Assembly (NCBI RefSeq): GCF_018130825.1
Contig: NZ_JAFCJS010000008.1
Coordinates: 124,001 to 188,000, forward strand
DNA length: 64,000 nucleotides
Direction of reading: 5' to 3'
From: Bradyrhizobium liaoningense
GTDB taxonomy: Bacteria; Pseudomonadota; Alphaproteobacteria; Rhizobiales; Xanthobacteraceae
The position numbers and the translations under genes were made by a program. The notes beneath the pieces were generated by a model. The model was not told where the DNA came from. It was given only the letters and a program-made list of their open reading frames with translations, and did not search any database. Shown here in pieces: positions 61,108 through 64,000 of this stretch. Numbering within the stretch: position 1 is the first letter of the stretch; every line of letters starts with the position of its first letter.

Positions 61108-61980
61108 ATGCTGAAATACCTCGCTAAAATCTCGATGGATATTTTCCCCTCGGTGCTCGCGACGATCATCGGGGCGTATATCGTTAACCACTACATCAAC
61201 GCCAAGCCGGCGGCCGACACCCCTGCGGCCGTGGTCGCGCCTGCCGACGCCGGCAAGTCCGCCAAGCCGACCGACACCGCCAATCTTCCCGCGCCCGGCG
61301 TCAAGGCCAAGGGCGTCTCCGAAAAGAGTGTGACGGACAAGGCTGCGGCCGAGAAGCCTGCCGACAAGCCTGAGACCAAGGCCGCCGACGTCGCTCCCGC
61401 CGACACCTCGCACGGCCGCCCTCCGGCGCGCGAGAAGGCAGCCGCGAAATCGACCCCGGCAGCCACCGCTCCGGTGGTGGAGGCTAATTCCGCGCCCGCC
61501 GCTGCGTCCCCGGCTGCGACGCCCGACGCCAACGATCTGGCGCGTGCCGCCATCGAGCGTCTTCGCAAGTCGCCTGAGGGCAAGGCTGCCGAAGCTAAAG
61601 CTGCCGAGACCAAGCCGGCCGAACGGACCCCCGAGCGCGAAGCCGCCCGCGCCCCCGAGGCCCCGCGTGTCGCCCCGACGGAGCCGTCCACGGTCCGTCC
61701 GCTGCCGCCGCCGATCACGGTGTCCACGCCGTCAACCGAGGCTCTTGGCAATGGCACCTCGTCGCCGCCCTACACGGCCTCGGTCGGCAATGACGACCCG
61801 AATCGAATCTCGCCGCCGGCTGACATTCCCGTTCCGGTGATCGCACCGCCGCTCGACCTGCGTGCCGACGTCGGCGCGTCCATGCCGGCGCAGAAAAAGA
61901 CCAATGTCGCCGACGAGATGTTGTCCGGCATGAAGTCGATGTTCCACGCCGTTCTGCCGAAGAGCGCTACGCCCGATTAA
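61108..61980 (+). CDS. Membrane-anchored Ala/Pro/Lys-rich periplasmic protein of unknown function
   Basis: A 290-residue product from MLKYLAKISMDIFPSVLATI at 61108. One hydrophobic segment at about 10-32 is followed by an extended low-complexity domain rich in Ala, Pro, Lys and Glu (residues 35-290). It includes NDLARAAIERLRKSPEGKAA and a more ordered segment near NVADEMLSGMKSMFHAVL at the end. No catalytic signature. It resembles TolA-like spacer proteins only in composition. Confidence 0.65.
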   Translation: MLKYLAKISMDIFPSVLATIIGAYIVNHYINAKPAADTPAAVVAPADAGKSAKPTDTANLPAPGVKAKGVSEKSVTDKAAAEKPADKPETKAADVAPADTSHGRPPAREKAAAKSTPAATAPVVEANSAPAAASPAATPDANDLARAAIERLRKSPEGKAAEAKAAETKPAERTPEREAARAPEAPRVAPTEPSTVRPLPPPITVSTPSTEALGNGTSSPPYTASVGNDDPNRISPPADIPVPVIAPPLDLRADVGASMPAQKKTNVADEMLSGMKSMFHAVLPKSATPD

Positions 61981-61989
61981 GACGGCGCC

Positions 61990-62058
61990 TTAAAGCGTTT
62001 TCGAGCGAAGGGGACACCGGTTCGCGTGAAGAATACGCGTCAAAACAAGAATCTAGAA
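61990..62058. repeat. Rhizobial-type extragenic repeat (TTCGAGCGAAG...ACGCGTCAAAACAAG)
   Basis: TTTTCGAGCGAAGGGGACAC, CGGTTCGCGTGAAGAATACG and CGTCAAAACAAGAATCTAGA follow each other as in a repeat unit I recognise from Bradyrhizobium and other Rhizobiales intergenic regions. The unit lies just before a hairpin between convergent genes. Identification rests on memory of the motif. Confidence 0.55.
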
Positions 62059-62087
62059 CTTCGGTTCTGATCTAATCAGAACCGAAG
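62059..62087. terminator. Perfect 13-bp hairpin between convergent genes
   Basis: CTTCGGTTCTGAT cta ATCAGAACCGAAG. On the minus strand it is followed by a T-rich stretch (TTCTAGATTCTTGTTTT), so it most likely terminates the TPR lipoprotein gene; it may act bidirectionally. Confidence 0.75.
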
Positions 62088-62101
62088 CTCAAGCAGCCCT
62101 G

Positions 62102-62752
62102 TCAGCCGCCGACGCGGGCGAGGCCGCTGCGGGCGGCATCGTCGCGTGGACGCAGGGCAACCGCCTTGTTGTAGGACGCCGCCGCCTTGGCCCTGTCGCC
62201 GAGCCGCTCATAGGCCTGTCCGCGCGCGGTCCAGATCTGGGCATTGTGCGGATCGGCCTCGGAGGCTTCATCCAGGTCGGCCGCGGCTTCCTTGATCTTG
62301 CCGAGCGCGAGATAGCTGGTGGCGCGGCCGAGCAGCGGCTCGGCCTTTTGCGGATTGAGCCCGCTCGCCGCGCTGAAATCGGCGACGGCGAAATCGTGCT
62401 GGTTATTGCCCTGGTAGATCAGCGCGCGGCCATAGAGCGCCTGCGCATTGTAGGGATCGAGCCCGACGGCGCGATTGAACTCGTCCAGCGCTGCCGCCGT
62501 CTCGCCCGACTTGGCGAGGGACTGGGCCTTTGCCGTGTGGGCCTGGGCTTCGGTGACGTTGCCGGCGCTGACCGCGCTCTCGGCCGTCGCCGCCGCCTTC
62601 GGTGCCTCCTGCGGCTTCTCCTTCTCCGGCATCAAGGATCCCAGGTCGAAGGAGCAGCCGCACAGCGCAATCCCCATCAAGGTCAGCGCGAGCGACTGGC
62701 GCGAGATCAGGCGTGGTCGCGCCAAGCCGCGCTCGGGGAGAGGGGAGGCCAT
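62102..62752 (-). CDS. TPR-repeat lipoprotein
   Basis: The product is 216 residues. A basic N-terminus (ARPRLISRQS) is followed by a hydrophobic segment ending in the lipobox ALCGC, so it is probably outer-membrane anchored. From about residue 70 to the end are four TPR units (AAALDEFNRAVGLDPYNAQA; FAVADFSAASGLNPQKAEPL; AAADLDEASEADPHNAQIWT; AKAAASYNKAVALRPRDDAA). Such lipoproteins scaffold envelope complexes. It lies downstream of rpsU, separated by a terminator. Confidence 0.85.
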   Translation of the reverse strand: MASPLPERGLARPRLISRQSLALTLMGIALCGCSFDLGSLMPEKEKPQEAPKAAATAESAVSAGNVTEAQAHTAKAQSLAKSGETAAALDEFNRAVGLDPYNAQALYGRALIYQGNNQHDFAVADFSAASGLNPQKAEPLLGRATSYLALGKIKEAAADLDEASEADPHNAQIWTARGQAYERLGDRAKAAASYNKAVALRPRDDAARSGLARVGG

Positions 62753-62809
62753 CTACGGTTCGCTCGCGCTGGTTCCGCACCGGTAGTGCCCCATCCCAGA
62801 AAGGCACCG

Positions 62810-62843
62810 CTCACAAACAATAACGCGGGCCAGGGGCCCGCGT
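62810..62843 (-). terminator. Rho-independent terminator of rpsU
   Basis: On the minus strand, ACGCGGGCC cct GGCCCGCGT is followed by TTATTGTTTGT, 34 bp after the rpsU stop. Confidence 0.85.
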
Positions 62844-62876
62844 CATCGAAAACTGAGGTCTTAAAGCTTTAGCAAA

Positions 62877-63173
62877 TCAGCGCGGACCGCGCGGACCGGC
62901 ACCCGGGCCGCCACGACCACCACGCTCGCCACCGGCGCCGGCGCCGAACACCGGCTTCGGCTTCATCGGCAGCAGGCCTTCACGCTGCAGCTTCTTGCGG
63001 GCCAGCTTGCGCGCGCGGCGCACGGCCTCGGCCTTTTCGCGAGCCTTCTTCTCGGAGGGCTTTTCGTAGTGTCCGCGGAGCTTCATCTCGCGGAAAATCC
63101 CCTCGCGCTGCATCTTCTTCTTCAGCGCCTTGAGGGCTTGATCGACATTGTTATCGCGAACGAGAACCTGCAC
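62877..63173 (-). CDS. rpsU: 30S ribosomal protein S21 with Gly/Arg-rich extension
   Basis: A 98-residue product: [40 protein letters not shown] and [16 protein letters not shown]-like [20 protein letters not shown] are the S21 core (about 71 residues in E. coli). The last 25 residues ([20 protein letters not shown]) are a low-complexity tail typical of rhizobial S21. S21 helps base pairing between the Shine-Dalgarno and anti-Shine-Dalgarno. Confidence 0.96.
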   Translation of the reverse strand: MQVLVRDNNVDQALKALKKKMQREGIFREMKLRGHYEKPSEKKAREKAEAVRRARKLARKKLQREGLLPMKPKPVFGAGAGGERGGRGGPGAGPRGPR

Positions 63174-63433
63174 GCGGCATCCTCTTCAGTGGATCGGATT
63201 TGAATTCTGGTAAGTCAAAGGGGATGGCAAAAAGCCGGGCGCCCTTAACCTTGAGCGCGCGGATGTATCAGACAAAACCTGGAATGTCCACCGGCCAAGC
63301 GGATTTTCGGGCCAAGTTCGGCCATTAAATGCGGCGAAAATACCTTTGTGCGGCCCCGATTTGGGCGGTTTGACGCCTTGGGCGGGGCGCGACCGGAGCT
63401 TTGTTCCGGAATCTTTGAAATGAGGGGACGACA

Positions 63434-64000
63434 ATGGATATGAAAAAATATGCTGCCGAGGCTATCGGCACCTTCTGGCTCACATTCGCAGGTTGTGGCA
63501 GCGCGGTGATCGCGGCCGGCTTCCCGCAGGTCGGAATCGGTCTGGTCGGAGTGTCCCTGGCTTTCGGCCTGAGCGTCGTCACGATGGCCTACGCGATCGG
63601 CCACATCTCGGGCTGTCATCTCAATCCGGCTGTCACGGTCGGCCTCGCCGCCGGCGGGCGCTTTCCGGCCGGTCAGATCCTGCCCTACGTGATCGCGCAG
63701 GTGGCCGGCGCGATCGTGGCCGCCTGCCTCCTTTATATCATCGCCAGCGGCGCCCCCGGCTTCGACGTCACCAAGGGCTTCGCGTCCAACGGCTATGACG
63801 CGCATTCGCCCGGTCAGTACAGCATGATGGCGTGCTTCCTCACCGAGGTGGTGATGACCATGATGTTCCTGTTCATCATCATGGGCGCTACCCACGGCCG
63901 CGCCCCCGCGGGCTTCGCACCGCTCGCGATCGGGCTCGCGCTGGTGATGATCCATCTCGTCAGCATTCCCGTCACCAACACGTCGGTGAATCCGGCGCGC
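63434..64000 (+). CDS. aqpZ: Aquaporin Z (3' end beyond the window)
   Basis: The 189 codons visible run to the window end. Hydrophobic spans alternate with [12 protein letters not shown] (first NPA) and NTSVNPAR (second NPA, with the selectivity-filter Arg as the last residue seen). [14 protein letters not shown]-like [15 protein letters not shown] at the start is typical of AqpZ. It is a water channel of the inner membrane. AGGGGA precedes the ATG. About 45 residues are missing from the C-terminus. Confidence 0.92.
   Translation, partial: MDMKKYAAEAIGTFWLTFAGCGSAVIAAGFPQVGIGLVGVSLAFGLSVVTMAYAIGHISGCHLNPAVTVGLAAGGRFPAGQILPYVIAQVAGAIVAACLLYIIASGAPGFDVTKGFASNGYDAHSPGQYSMMACFLTEVVMTMMFLFIIMGATHGRAPAGFAPLAIGLALVMIHLVSIPVTNTSVNPAR

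Overview
The window is a stretch of a GC-rich alphaproteobacterial chromosome, almost certainly Bradyrhizobium or a close relative. The evidence is the tolQRAB...pal-ybgF-tilS-ftsH order, the split three-gene pnt transhydrogenase, GapR (DUF2312), DUF1036, DUF1244, DUF2852 and DUF2231 proteins, an S21 protein with a Gly/Arg tail, and many dyad intergenic repeats of the kind scattered through Bradyrhizobium genomes. No tRNA, rRNA, CRISPR array, phage or insertion sequence was found. The first gene (a sensor protein, minus strand) and the last gene (aquaporin, plus strand) are cut by the window edges.

Layout. 1-10.9 kb: a hydroxyacid reductase; an ECF sigma factor of the DGPF-linked (ECF42-like) type translationally coupled to a YCII/DGPF protein; SRPBCC and VOC proteins; small envelope proteins; a periplasmic ClpP-like protein; an SDR; a soluble triple-PAS chemotaxis transducer; and a SnoaL-like protein with two more YCII proteins. 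11-19.4 kb: a TetR regulator, a DUF2852 protein behind a promoter with a perfect palindrome, three tiny membrane or Cys-rich proteins, an acyl desaturase, serine acetyltransferase, an atypical SDR, and gamma-glutamyltransferase flanked by short relics of the neighbouring genes. 19.8-32.3 kb: the Tol-Pal envelope cluster (tolQ, R, A, B, pal, ybgF) followed by tilS and ftsH. Between tolB and pal lie a GGDEF-EAL protein and a LuxI/FeeM-like N-acyltransferase preceded by a perfect CtrA-type site. 32.3-40 kb: repeat-rich DNA with a hydrolase, two large convergent polytopic membrane proteins, a Flp pilin, a PAP2 phosphatase and a TetR regulator. 40-47 kb: pyruvate kinase/DUF1036, DUF1244, gapR, a class III adenylate cyclase-TPR protein and a DUF1801 protein. 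45.7-53.7 kb: a MepK-like DUF882 endopeptidase and a large L,D-transpeptidase (the same pairing as ldtD-mepK in E. coli), an NtrC-type regulator and oligopeptidase F. 53.9-64 kb: an aa3 oxidase subunit IV, pntAA-pntAB-pntB, a 56-residue Cys/His protein, a hydrolase overlapping a NhaD-like antiporter, a Ca2+/H+ antiporter, a cupin, an Ala/Pro-rich membrane-anchored protein, a TPR lipoprotein, rpsU and an aquaporin.

How the parts relate. The dominant theme is the cell envelope: Tol-Pal, the FtsH protease, L,D-transpeptidase with its matching endopeptidase, lipoproteins and lipid modification (desaturase, PAP2). Three perfect TTAA-N7-TTAA sites (5050, 26051, 51733), all intergenic, suggest that the cell-cycle regulator CtrA acts on an unknown lipoprotein, the acyltransferase inside the tol-pal cluster, and the NtrC-regulator/oligopeptidase pair. 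The best candidate for something not yet described is the signalling insert (c-di-GMP enzyme plus FeeM/LuxI-fold acyltransferase) inside Tol-Pal.
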